DNA of 9,289 nucleotides from JBDSYA01 sp039925865 (GTDB lineage: Bacteria > Bacteroidota > Ignavibacteria > Tepidaquicellales > Tepidaquicellaceae): NCBI GenBank assembly GCA_039925865.1, contig JBDSYA010000143.1, positions 1 through 9,289 on the forward strand, given 5' to 3'. How positions within the stretch are numbered: the stretch's first letter is position 1; each line of letters opens with the position of its first letter. Shown here piece by piece: positions 1 to 5,968 of the stretch. Position numbers and translations under genes: made by a program. Under the pieces are notes generated by a model. It had not been told where the DNA came from and did not search any database. It saw only the letters and a list, made by a program, of their open reading frames with translations.

Positions 1-2
1 AG

Positions 3-161
3 ACCTCAGTTCAAAATATGATAAATGATTTTAATGTAACTGAGTTTTATGAGATAGGTGCAGGAAAAGTTTTGACAGGACTTATCAAAAGAATAAATCC
101 GGATGTAACACTGCATAATATCGGAACTGTTGAGGACCTGAAAAATTACAATTTAATTTAA
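3..161 (+). CDS. fabD: Malonyl-CoA:ACP transacylase, C-terminal end (partial)
   Basis: This is the last 52 codons of a gene that begins before the window; the reading frame is open from base 3 to a TAA at 159-161. The translated tail contains FYEIGAGKVLTGLIKRI, which matches the conserved C-terminal segment of FabD (usually FxEIGPGKVLxGLxKR). FabD moves the malonyl group from malonyl-CoA to acyl carrier protein in the cytoplasm, supplying the extender unit for fatty-acid elongation. The catalytic Ser and His motifs lie outside the window, so activity cannot be judged. A fabG gene lies downstream on the same strand, which supports the assignment because fabD and fabG are neighbours in many fatty-acid clusters. 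The canonical second G-P of EIGPGKVL is G-A here, a mild change. Confidence 0.88.
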   Translation, partial: TSVQNMINDFNVTEFYEIGAGKVLTGLIKRINPDVTLHNIGTVEDLKNYNLI

Positions 162-203
162 ACGATTATTTTTAAAAATAAATAGAAGCAATAAAAAAAT
201 ATA

Positions 204-833
204 ATGGATGATGTAAAAGATTTTATTGAATACAACGGACTAAAGATCGATCCCATAATCTTTACACAGGGTTTCGTAGCGGGCTGCAATATGGACATCT
301 GTCATGGGCAGTGCTGCAACTGGGGCGTTTATCTTGACAGGGATTTTCAGAGTGTGATAATGAATTTTGAAACTCAGATCAAAGATGTCATGGATGAATA
401 TCAGCTCAGAGATACTTCCAAATGGTTTGAACAGGAACCGGAAGAAGATGATGACTTTCCGTCAGGCTATGCAATCGGAACAGAGCTTTATAATAATTCA
501 CAGGGAACATCACAATGTGTTTTCAAAGATAAAAATCATTTTTGTACTTTGCAGGTAATGTCTGTTAAAAACGGATTGCATAAATGGGAGATCAAGCCAA
601 AATATTGTGTTATGTATCCACTTACGATTGTAGATAATCTTCTTACATACGATGGTGATCATTCGGAAAAACTTGACTATTGCGGTGTGAGTCACGAGGA
701 AAATTTTACTCAGACAGTTTTTGAAGCAATGACTGAAGAAATAATTTTCATAATGGGTGAAGATGGATATAAATTTCTGAATGAACATTATAAAAAAAAT
801 TATCAGAAGAAATATCAGATTGAAATATTATGA
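204..833 (+). CDS. DUF3109-like cysteine-rich protein
   Basis: This 209-residue soluble protein has no signal peptide or membrane segment. It has eight cysteines: a tight N-terminal cluster C28-x4-C33-x3-C37-C38 (CNMDICHGQCC), then C105, C114, C135 and C160. The spacing, the CC pair followed by a Trp/Gly-rich turn, and the later KPKYCVMYPL and DYCG segments resemble the DUF3109 family, a relative of the YkgJ-type CxxxCxxCC putative metal or Fe-S binding proteins. That cysteines bind a metal or cluster is inference from the pattern; no reaction is known to me. An acidic stretch lies near residues 77-84. The ATG follows an A-rich leader with no Shine-Dalgarno. The gene starts 42 nt after fabD and ends 83 nt before fabG, so it sits inside the fatty-acid cluster and is probably co-transcribed with fabD. 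Family assignment is moderately sure; function is unknown. Confidence 0.72.
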   Translation: MDDVKDFIEYNGLKIDPIIFTQGFVAGCNMDICHGQCCNWGVYLDRDFQSVIMNFETQIKDVMDEYQLRDTSKWFEQEPEEDDDFPSGYAIGTELYNNSQGTSQCVFKDKNHFCTLQVMSVKNGLHKWEIKPKYCVMYPLTIVDNLLTYDGDHSEKLDYCGVSHEENFTQTVFEAMTEEIIFIMGEDGYKFLNEHYKKNYQKKYQIEIL

Positions 834-844
834 ATTCTATGACC

Positions 845-901
845 ATTTCATTATTAATTATCGTCACAACTAATTTCAACAGTCATTAATTTTAATGAAA
901 T
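845..901. repeat. 9-bp inverted repeat upstream of fabG
   Basis: ATTTCATTA (845-853) and TAATGAAAT (893-901) are perfect reverse complements separated by 39 nt, ending 15 nt before the fabG start codon. The arms are almost all A/T, so chance is quite possible in this AT-rich gap. It could be an operator or a loose mRNA hairpin, but nothing in the sequence proves either. Confidence 0.25.
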
Positions 902-916
902 AACTAAACATTTTTA

Positions 917-1645
917 ATGTCATCATTTAAAGATAAAATAGTTTTAATCACAGGAGGATCGAGAGGTATTGGAAAAGCTATTGCGGAATCATTTTCTGAG
1001 GATGAGGCAACTGTAATCGTAACTTATAAGAATGCTATTGATGAAAATTATTTTAACTCAAGAAATATAAAACATTTAAAATGCGATGTAGCTGATGCAA
1101 AAGAGGTTCAGGAAAAAATTGACAATATAATTAAAGATCACTCCAAAATTGATGTGCTGATAAATAATGCGGGAATTACAAAAGACGGATTGCTGATGAG
1201 AATGAGTGAAGAAGACTGGAGTGCCGTAATTGATACAAATCTTAAAGGTGTTTTTAATATGACTAAATCCGTAACGCGGAACATGATGAGCAAACGTTAC
1301 GGAAAAGTGATCAATATAACTTCCATCTCGGGAATAATCGGCAACGCGGGACAGGCCAATTATTCAGCATCAAAAGCGGGTGTGATCGGCTTTACAAAAG
1401 CAGTTGCAAAAGAACTTGCATCAAGGAACATCAATATAAATGCGGTTGCTCCCGGTTTTATTGAAACAGAAATGACAGGTAAACTTTCTGAAGATGTTAA
1501 GAATAATTATCTCAATTCTATTCCGCTTAAAAGATTTGGAAAAGGTGAGGACGTAGCCGGGGTAGTGAAGTTTTTAGCTTCTGATGAATCATCTTATATC
1601 ACCGGTCAGACTTTTTGTGTTGACGGCGGTATCGTCATGCAATAA
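917..1645 (+). CDS. fabG: 3-oxoacyl-[acyl-carrier-protein] reductase
   Basis: This 242-residue classical SDR performs the NADPH-dependent reduction of 3-oxoacyl-ACP to 3-hydroxyacyl-ACP in each elongation cycle of cytoplasmic fatty-acid synthesis. Visible motifs in order are the cofactor loop TGGSRGIG (12-19), CDVAD (56-60), NNAG (83-86), the structural N108 in DTNLKG, the catalytic S136 in NITS, and Y149/K153 in the YSASK motif. The QANYSASKAG context, the PGFIETEMT segment (179-187) and the C-terminal YITGQTFCVDGG (227-238) are typical of true FabG. Length matches the family norm of about 244-248. The ATG is preceded by a T-rich leader with no Shine-Dalgarno, as for most genes here. The next gene is not acpP, although acpP often follows fabG in other bacteria, so the cluster is rearranged. 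Of the three SDRs in the window this is the one most clearly assigned to fatty-acid synthesis. Confidence 0.95.
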   Translation: MSSFKDKIVLITGGSRGIGKAIAESFSEDEATVIVTYKNAIDENYFNSRNIKHLKCDVADAKEVQEKIDNIIKDHSKIDVLINNAGITKDGLLMRMSEEDWSAVIDTNLKGVFNMTKSVTRNMMSKRYGKVINITSISGIIGNAGQANYSASKAGVIGFTKAVAKELASRNININAVAPGFIETEMTGKLSEDVKNNYLNSIPLKRFGKGEDVAGVVKFLASDESSYITGQTFCVDGGIVMQ

Positions 1646-1680
1646 TATTTGCCAATTATAATTTATAAATTTTTAACATT

Positions 1681-2085
1681 ATGAAATCAAAATTTAATAA
1701 AATACCCGGGCTGCCTAAATTAATTTTGTTGATCACGGGATTTATTTTTATATTTTCAAGTTGTCAGAAGAACAGATTTGATAAACTTATTGGCAGAGTA
1801 TATTATCATGAAGACAGCATTTTTCAAATGACTGCAGGTTTTGATAAAGATACAATTTATTATATAATGAAGGATTCATTGAGGCCGTTATTTCACAGGT
1901 CAAAATATAAAAGTAAAAAGATTGATGATTCAACCTATCTGCTTGAACTTACTGATAAGCCTAAGTTCTGGGAAAAGAATTCCTGGGAAATAATAGTCAG
2001 GGATGACAAAGGTTTTGTTTCCAAAGAATCAAAAAGATATTACAGGCTATACTCTGATACTTTATTTTTTCAAAATGTTTTTTGA
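1681..2085 (+). CDS. Small predicted lipoprotein of unknown function
   Basis: This 134-residue protein begins with a basic N-region (K2-K13), a hydrophobic core (about residues 14-25, LILLITGFIFIF) and a lipobox FSSC with the acceptor cysteine at C28. That is a lipoprotein signal peptide of the kind common in the FCB group. The residue after the cysteine is Gln, so outer-membrane sorting rather than inner-membrane retention is plausible but not proven. The mature part of about 107 residues is rich in Lys, Asp, Tyr and Phe and has no motif I recognise; alternating polar and aromatic residues suggest a small beta-rich domain, which is inference. It starts 35 nt after fabG and is followed by a 249-nt non-coding gap, so it is likely the last gene of the fabD-fabG transcript. 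An AT-rich hairpin spans its stop codon. I do not recognise the gene. Confidence 0.7.
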   Translation: MKSKFNKIPGLPKLILLITGFIFIFSSCQKNRFDKLIGRVYYHEDSIFQMTAGFDKDTIYYIMKDSLRPLFHRSKYKSKKIDDSTYLLELTDKPKFWEKNSWEIIVRDDKGFVSKESKRYYRLYSDTLFFQNVF

Positions 2086-2090
2086 AAAAA
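2065..2090 (+). terminator. AT-rich hairpin spanning the lipoprotein stop codon
   Basis: TTTTTTCAAAA (2065-2075) and TTTTGAAAAAA (2080-2090) are perfect 11-bp reverse complements with a 4-nt loop (TGTT), covering the TGA stop at 2083-2085. Only one of the 11 pairs is G-C and no T-run follows, so it is at best a weak or atypical terminator, or a 3'-end protecting hairpin. Confidence 0.3.
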
Positions 2091-2155
2091 ACTTGATTAG
2101 GATACCTGAGGCTTTTAGTTTAATCAAATATTTTAATTCATTTCTCGTAGTGTGA

Positions 2156-2182
2156 TTCAGATATTCTTCTGAACTATTTTTT
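2156..2182 (+). terminator. Weak intrinsic terminator candidate after the lipoprotein gene
   Basis: TTCAGA (2156-2161) and TCTGAA (2168-2173) form a 6-bp stem with a 6-nt loop, followed three bases later by a run of six T (2177-2182). It lies about 70 nt after the lipoprotein stop and before the mutase gene. The stem is short and has only two G-C pairs, so termination would be inefficient. The rest of the 2086-2334 gap is AT-rich with no gene and no convincing promoter that I can defend. Confidence 0.35.
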
Positions 2183-2334
2183 CTTACAACTCCTGAAAGT
2201 TTATCCTCGAAACGCTGTATAAGTACTATAGATTTTATTCATTCCCTGATTTTTTTTATTATCATTTATTGTATTTGCTTAAATAGTAAAATTGATATTA
2301 CTCATAATATTATTTATTTTAATAAAAAAAATTT

Positions 2335-3912
2335 TTGAGTAAAGATCTTAAGTTGAGGAGAGAATCATTTCAGACAGATTCGGGTATTACTATTCCCGGA
2401 TATCTTACAGAATCAAATCCAATACCCGATCCGGGTCAGTATCCTTTTACAAGGGGCATCCATCCATCAATGTACAGAACGAAACTGTGGACAATGAGAC
2501 AGTATGCCGGATTTGGAAGTGCTGAAGAGTCTAATGAAAGATATAAATTTCTTATTGCATCAGGTACTACAGGACTTTCAGTTGCATTTGACCTGCCCAC
2601 ACAAATAGGTTATGATAGTGATGCTGACATGAGTGAAGGTGAAGTCGGCAAAGCCGGAGTAGCAATTGACTCGCTTGAAGACATGGAGACTTTATTTGCA
2701 GGAATTGATTTAACTGATATTACCACTTCAATGACAATTAATTCAACGGCATCGATTCTCTTGCTTATGTATGTTGCAATTGCAAAAAAACAAAATGCAG
2801 ATCTTAGAAAAATTTCCGGCACAATTCAAAATGATATTCTTAAAGAGTATATTTCCCGCGGTACTTATATTTATCCTCCAAAACATTCAATGCGTCTCAT
2901 CACCGATACTTTTAAATGGTGCAGCATAAATCTTCCGTCATGGAATACGATATCGATCAGCGGATATCATATAAGAGAAGCCGGGTCAAGCGCTGTTCAG
3001 GAAATTGCATTTACTTTATCAAACGGTATCGAGTATGTAAGATCTGCAATTGAGTCAGGCCTTGATGTAGATGATTTTGCAAAGCGGTTATCCTTTTTTT
3101 TCAATTCACATAATAATTTTATTGAAGAAGTCTCCAAGTTCAGGGCTGCACGGAAATTATGGGCTGAGATAATGAAGGGTCGCTTTCACTCAAAAGACGC
3201 GAATAGTATGAAGCTGAGATTTCATGCGCAGACAGGAGGATCAACTCTGTCCGGTAAACAGATCGATAACAATATTGTAAGAGTGACTATACAGGCACTT
3301 GCAGCAGTTATGGGCGGATGTCAGTCACTTCATACAAATGGAAAAGATGAAGCACTTTCGCTTCCGACTGAACTTTGTGCGCAAACTGCAATAAGAACTC
3401 AACAGATCATTGCATATGAAAGCGGTGTTGCTGACAGCGTCGATGCTTTGGGTGGTTCTTACCTCATCGAATATTTCACAAATCAGATTGAAGAAAAAGC
3501 CAGGGAGTATATAGAAAAGATCGAAGATATGGGAGGAGCTTCAAAAGCAATAGAACTTGGCTTTCAGAAGAATGAGATCGAACAAAATGCATATCATACC
3601 CAAAAAGAAATTGAAAATAAAAAAATTATTATGGTTGGAGTAAATGATTTTACAAATGATTATGAAGATGATCACATGTTATTTCAGATCGACGCTGATG
3701 TCAGGAACAAACAGATCGCACGGCTGAAGGCATTACGAAATAAGAGGGATAATGAACGTGTACAAACTTTGCTTAATGTGATCGCGCTCAAAGCAAATAC
3801 AAATGAAAATCTTTTTCCATTCCTATTAAATGCGATTGAAAGTTATGCTACAGTCGGCGAGATATCAGATACATTAAGAAACGTCTGGGGAGAATATAAA
3901 GCAGTCAGCTGA
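2335..3912 (+). CDS. Methylmalonyl-CoA mutase, catalytic (large) subunit without B12 domain
   Basis: This 525-residue protein is the TIM-barrel part of the acyl-CoA mutase family, which converts methylmalonyl-CoA and succinyl-CoA into one another using adenosylcobalamin. Motifs include RTKLWTMRQYAGF (48-60), LSVAFDLPTQIGYDSD (81-96), SGTIQNDILKEY (161-172), YIYPP (178-182) and SISGYHIREAGS (207-218). Aligned by eye to the Propionibacterium enzyme with a constant offset of 32, Tyr89, Arg207 and His244 correspond to Y57, R175 and H212. Isobutyryl-CoA mutases carry Phe and Gln instead of this Tyr and Arg, so methylmalonyl-CoA is the likely substrate. The chain ends after TVGEISDTLRNVWGEY, with no DxHxxG cobalamin-binding domain; a separate small subunit is expected and is not in the window. 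The start is TTG: an in-frame TAA at 2323-2325 closes the frame upstream, and the first ATG would remove 45 conserved-region residues. A TTG at 2353 is a less likely alternative. Confidence 0.93.
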   Translation: MSKDLKLRRESFQTDSGITIPGYLTESNPIPDPGQYPFTRGIHPSMYRTKLWTMRQYAGFGSAEESNERYKFLIASGTTGLSVAFDLPTQIGYDSDADMSEGEVGKAGVAIDSLEDMETLFAGIDLTDITTSMTINSTASILLLMYVAIAKKQNADLRKISGTIQNDILKEYISRGTYIYPPKHSMRLITDTFKWCSINLPSWNTISISGYHIREAGSSAVQEIAFTLSNGIEYVRSAIESGLDVDDFAKRLSFFFNSHNNFIEEVSKFRAARKLWAEIMKGRFHSKDANSMKLRFHAQTGGSTLSGKQIDNNIVRVTIQALAAVMGGCQSLHTNGKDEALSLPTELCAQTAIRTQQIIAYESGVADSVDALGGSYLIEYFTNQIEEKAREYIEKIEDMGGASKAIELGFQKNEIEQNAYHTQKEIENKKIIMVGVNDFTNDYEDDHMLFQIDADVRNKQIARLKALRNKRDNERVQTLLNVIALKANTNENLFPFLLNAIESYATVGEISDTLRNVWGEYKAVS

Positions 3913-3958
3913 AATATACATTCTTTGAAATATAAGAATGAACTTCATTCAATAGAAT

Positions 3959-4669
3959 ATGACACAAAAAGTTGTTTGGGTAACGGGAGCTTCTACCGGA
4001 ATCGGAAAAGAGATCGCAATGGAATTTTCAAAAGCAGGACATATCGTTATAGTTTCTGCCAGGAGAAAATCAAGGCTTGTGAGAATCGTAAGCGAGATCA
4101 AATTTGCAGAAAGAGAAGCTGCTGCGTTTGTCTGTAATATAATTTCCGAAAGAAGTATTCAGATCACTACCAAGCGCATACTAGAAAAGTATGGCGGTAT
4201 AGATGCATTAATAAATAATGCAGGAGTGACCGTATTCAAATCTTTTCTTGAAACTAAGACTTTTGACTATGACAATGTAATGGATACAAATTTGCGCGGC
4301 TCCTTTCTTTGCATGAAAAATGTAATTCCTCAAATGATAAAAAAGAAGAAGGGACATATCATAAACATTCTTTCAGTTGCAGCAAATACTGCTTTTGAAA
4401 ACAGTTCTGTATATGCTGCTTCCAAGGCAGGTTTATTAGCAATGTCTAATTCATTGAGGGAAGAAGTAAGGAGGTATAATATCAAGATTAGTAACGTACT
4501 TCCCGGTGCCGTAGAAACACCGATGTGGGACAGTAAATCAAGACAACGTTATAAGAATAGAATGATGAATCCGGCAGACATTGCAAAAATTGTACTTCAA
4601 ATATTTAATCAGCCAAGAAAAGTTATGATTGAGGATATAATCATAAGACCTCTTAAGGGAGATATTTAA
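3959..4669 (+). CDS. Classical short-chain dehydrogenase/reductase (SDR)
   Basis: This 236-residue NAD(P)-dependent oxidoreductase has a Rossmann fold. Motifs are TGASTGIG (9-16), NNAG (86-89), N111 in DTNLRG, catalytic S139 (ILSV), and Y152/K156 in YAASK, followed by PGAVETPMW (182-190). The full N-S-Y-K tetrad is present, so it should be active. The basic ARR at 34-36 after the second strand suggests NADP(H) preference (inference). The C-terminus IEDIIIRPLKGDI matches the EIVIRPxxGD ending of a group of general SDRs related to YdfG-like and sepiapterin-type reductases, rather than the YITGQ...VDGG ending of FabG. An in-frame TAG at 3953-3955 fixes ATG 3959 as the first possible ATG start. 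It lies 46 nt after the mutase gene and is probably co-transcribed with it, but a role in propionyl-CoA metabolism is only a guess. The substrate is unknown. Confidence 0.87.
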   Translation: MTQKVVWVTGASTGIGKEIAMEFSKAGHIVIVSARRKSRLVRIVSEIKFAEREAAAFVCNIISERSIQITTKRILEKYGGIDALINNAGVTVFKSFLETKTFDYDNVMDTNLRGSFLCMKNVIPQMIKKKKGHIINILSVAANTAFENSSVYAASKAGLLAMSNSLREEVRRYNIKISNVLPGAVETPMWDSKSRQRYKNRMMNPADIAKIVLQIFNQPRKVMIEDIIIRPLKGDI

Positions 4670-4670
4670 T

Positions 4671-4686
4671 ATTCAACCCTGCGACA
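4671..4686 (+). repeat. 16-nt direct repeat, copy 1
   Basis: ATTCAACCCTGCGACA begins 1 nt after the stop codon of the SDR gene and recurs with one mismatch (C to T at the seventh base) at 4833-4848. The two copies bracket the palindromic elements at 4736-4792. Confidence 0.6.
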
Positions 4687-4701
4687 TCACTGCTTGCATT
4701 G

Positions 4702-4713
4702 GGAAGTCTATTG
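4702..4713 (+). repeat. Partial copy of the palindromic element
   Basis: GGAAGTCTATTG here is identical to 4785-4796, which is the right half of the second palindrome plus its ATTG flank. The left half (AGACTTC) is missing, so this looks like a truncated copy. Confidence 0.5.
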
Positions 4714-4735
4714 GTGGAGTGAAGCCGCTTAAAAA

Positions 4736-4792
4736 AGACTTCCGAAGTCTAAGCTAGACTGAGTTAAAGTATTACTCAGACTTCGGAAGTCT
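4736..4792. repeat. Pair of inverted 15-nt palindromes (REPIN-like)
   Basis: AGACTTCCGAAGTCT (4736-4750) and AGACTTCGGAAGTCT (4778-4792) are each palindromes with 7-nt arms around one central base, and they are exact reverse complements of each other. The 27-nt spacer carries a further inverted pair, CTGAGT (4759-4764) and ACTCAG (4774-4779). The transcript could fold as two small hairpins or as one long stem. The arrangement of two inverted short palindromes resembles REP doublets (REPINs), which are often mobilised by a RAYT-type transposase elsewhere in the genome; no such gene is in the window. Read on the - strand, the first palindrome is followed by a T-run and could end transcription from that side. 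The surrounding 4670-5033 stretch has no gene. Confidence 0.65.
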
Positions 4793-4832
4793 ATTGAAAC
4801 TAATGATGCTGTTAAAAGAAACCTTGACCTCA

Positions 4833-4848
4833 ATTCAATCCTGCGACA
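4833..4848 (+). repeat. 16-nt direct repeat, copy 2
   Basis: ATTCAATCCTGCGACA matches 15 of 16 bases of 4671-4686. Together the copies enclose 146 nt containing the palindromes, an arrangement that could come from insertion with target duplication, or from the repeat being part of a larger repeat unit. Confidence 0.6.
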
Positions 4849-4951
4849 AACCTTAAATCTCGTTCCGCTTGTATCAATTTATAAACTTAGTAAATCTTTA
4901 TAAACCATTTTCAATTATATAAATCCTTGTAATTACATTTTTAATAATGGA

Positions 4952-4968
4952 TAAGAGTATCACTCTTA
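4952..4968. repeat. Small perfect hairpin upstream of tRNA-Arg
   Basis: TAAGAGT (4952-4958) and ACTCTTA (4962-4968) form a 7-bp stem with a 3-nt loop (ATC). It is about 65 nt upstream of the tRNA, where a promoter or operator might be expected. No T-run follows, so it is not a terminator. Function is unknown. Confidence 0.35.
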
Positions 4969-5033
4969 ACGATTTGGAGTATAAGTTCACTGAATATGTC
5001 GATTAACTTATGTATTTTTCTTGTTTAAAAATT

Positions 5034-5107
5034 GCCCTTGTAGCTCAGGTGGATAGAGCAGCAGTTTCCTAAACTGCTTGCCGGATGTTCGAGTCATCCC
5101 AAGGGCA
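5034..5107 (+). tRNA. tRNA-Arg (anticodon CCT)
   Basis: The 74-nt sequence folds into a complete cloverleaf. The acceptor stem pairs GCCCTTG (5034-5040) with CAAGGGC (5100-5106), with discriminator A5107. The D stem is GCTC/GAGC with a 9-nt loop AGGTGGATA. The anticodon stem is GCAGT/ACTGC around the loop TTCCTAA, giving anticodon CCT at 5068-5070, which reads AGG (Arg). The variable loop is TTGCC, and the T arm is GGATG-TTCGAGT-CATCC. CCA is not encoded: the bases after the discriminator are CTG, so CCA must be added by the nucleotidyltransferase. All stems are perfectly paired, so the gene looks functional. It sits alone between two SDR genes, next to the repeat cluster. Confidence 0.97.
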
Positions 5108-5181
5108 CTGTTGAGGCAATTGAAAAATTTAAAATTGCAAATTTATTATAAACCAAACTTACCGAGTTATAAATTGAAGGA

Positions 5182-5922
5182 ATGAGTGGAAACAATAAAG
5201 TAGCGTTGGTAACAGGAGGTGCAAGGAGATTAGGAAGAGATATTTCAATCGCACTGGCAAGTATGGGATATGACATCGTTTTGAATTATAATGAAAGCGG
5301 CAAGAGTATACTGGAAGAAACATTAGCCAAAATAAGAAAGACCGGTGTATCAGTGACTGCTGTTAAATGTGATGTTTCAAATGTGAAAGAGATAAAAAAA
5401 ATGTTCGGGGTTGTACGCTCAAAATATAAAAAGCTCGATCTGCTTGTTAATAATGCCGCTATCTTTAGTCATTTTGATTTCCTTGAAACAAGTGAAAAGA
5501 CATTTGATAAATTTATAAATACAAATCTAAAGAGTGTATTTTTTTGCTGTCAGGAAGCTGCCAAGTTAATGCTTAAAAATAATGAAGGAATAAACAGGAT
5601 AATAAATATTGCTTCACTGGGAGGTATTCAAAACTGGACGGGATATATCCCATATTCATTATCAAAAATAGGAGTGATCAAATTAACACAATTGTTAGCG
5701 AAGAAATTTGCGCCTATAATTCTGGTAAATGCAATTGCTCCCGGCACTATAATAATAGAGGACGATGACAATGATAATGTGAATAAAGAAGATATGAAAA
5801 AATATCCAATGAAAAGATTTGCAAGATCCAAAGATCTTACCTCCCTGATAGAATATCTCGCTGAGGAAAACAATTACATTACGGGACAGACATTTGTAGT
5901 TGACGGGGGTAAGAGTCTGTAG
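5182..5922 (+). CDS. SDR oxidoreductase, pteridine-reductase/FabG-like
   Basis: This 246-residue Rossmann-fold enzyme carries TGGARRLG (11-18) in the cofactor loop, CDVSN (63-67), NNAA (90-93) in place of NNAG, N114 in NTNLKS, catalytic S145 (NIAS), Y158 and K162 (YSLSK), and the C-terminal YITGQTFVVDGG (232-243). The T-G-x3-R-x-G form of the Gly-rich loop is characteristic of pteridine reductase/FolM-type SDRs and favours NADPH, while the C-terminus is FabG-like. So it is either a pterin reductase or a general 3-oxoacyl-type reductase; I lean weakly to the former. The segment at 191-205 is unusually acidic and Asn-rich (IIEDDDNDNVNKED), where substrate-loop residues usually sit. The sequence GAAGGA lies directly against the ATG, too close to act as a normal ribosome binding site. 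It ends 46 nt before the LOG-family gene on the same strand. Confidence 0.87.
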   Translation: MSGNNKVALVTGGARRLGRDISIALASMGYDIVLNYNESGKSILEETLAKIRKTGVSVTAVKCDVSNVKEIKKMFGVVRSKYKKLDLLVNNAAIFSHFDFLETSEKTFDKFINTNLKSVFFCCQEAAKLMLKNNEGINRIINIASLGGIQNWTGYIPYSLSKIGVIKLTQLLAKKFAPIILVNAIAPGTIIIEDDDNDNVNKEDMKKYPMKRFARSKDLTSLIEYLAEENNYITGQTFVVDGGKSL

Positions 5923-5968
5923 TCTAAAAATCTCTCAATTTACAATTCCAAAAATATAAAAAAATTTA

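Noticed and set aside
510..788. Reverse-strand open frame of 92 codons inside the DUF3109-like gene
   Set aside because: It lies wholly within a forward gene with family motifs, and its product is a low-complexity Phe/Ile-rich chain with no recognisable domain.
2240..2334. Bacteroidota-type promoter (TTG / TAnnTTTG) for the mutase gene
   Set aside because: TGTATTTGC near 2270 is close to the -7 element, but it misses the exact TAnnTTTG pattern and no well-spaced TTG is convincing in this A/T-rich stretch.
3925..4137. Forward open frame of 70 codons at the start of the SDR gene
   Set aside because: It is an alternative frame of the SDR Gly-rich region, with a Lys/Arg/Cys-rich product and no motif.
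4671..4848. CRISPR array
   Set aside because: There are only two copies of the 16-nt direct repeat, the palindromes are too short and irregularly spaced, and no cas gene is present.
4878..4905. TTTATAAAC repeated twice, 19 nt apart
   Set aside because: A 9-nt A/T-rich repeat in an AT-rich gap is expected by chance.
5034..5107. tRNA-Arg as the attachment site of an integrated element
   Set aside because: I see no integrase gene and no second copy of the tRNA 3' end in the window; flanking genes have the same style as the rest.
5116..5138. GCAATT/AATTGC inverted repeat after the tRNA as a terminator
   Set aside because: It has a six-bp AT-rich stem with an 11-nt loop and no following T-run; it is too weak to call.
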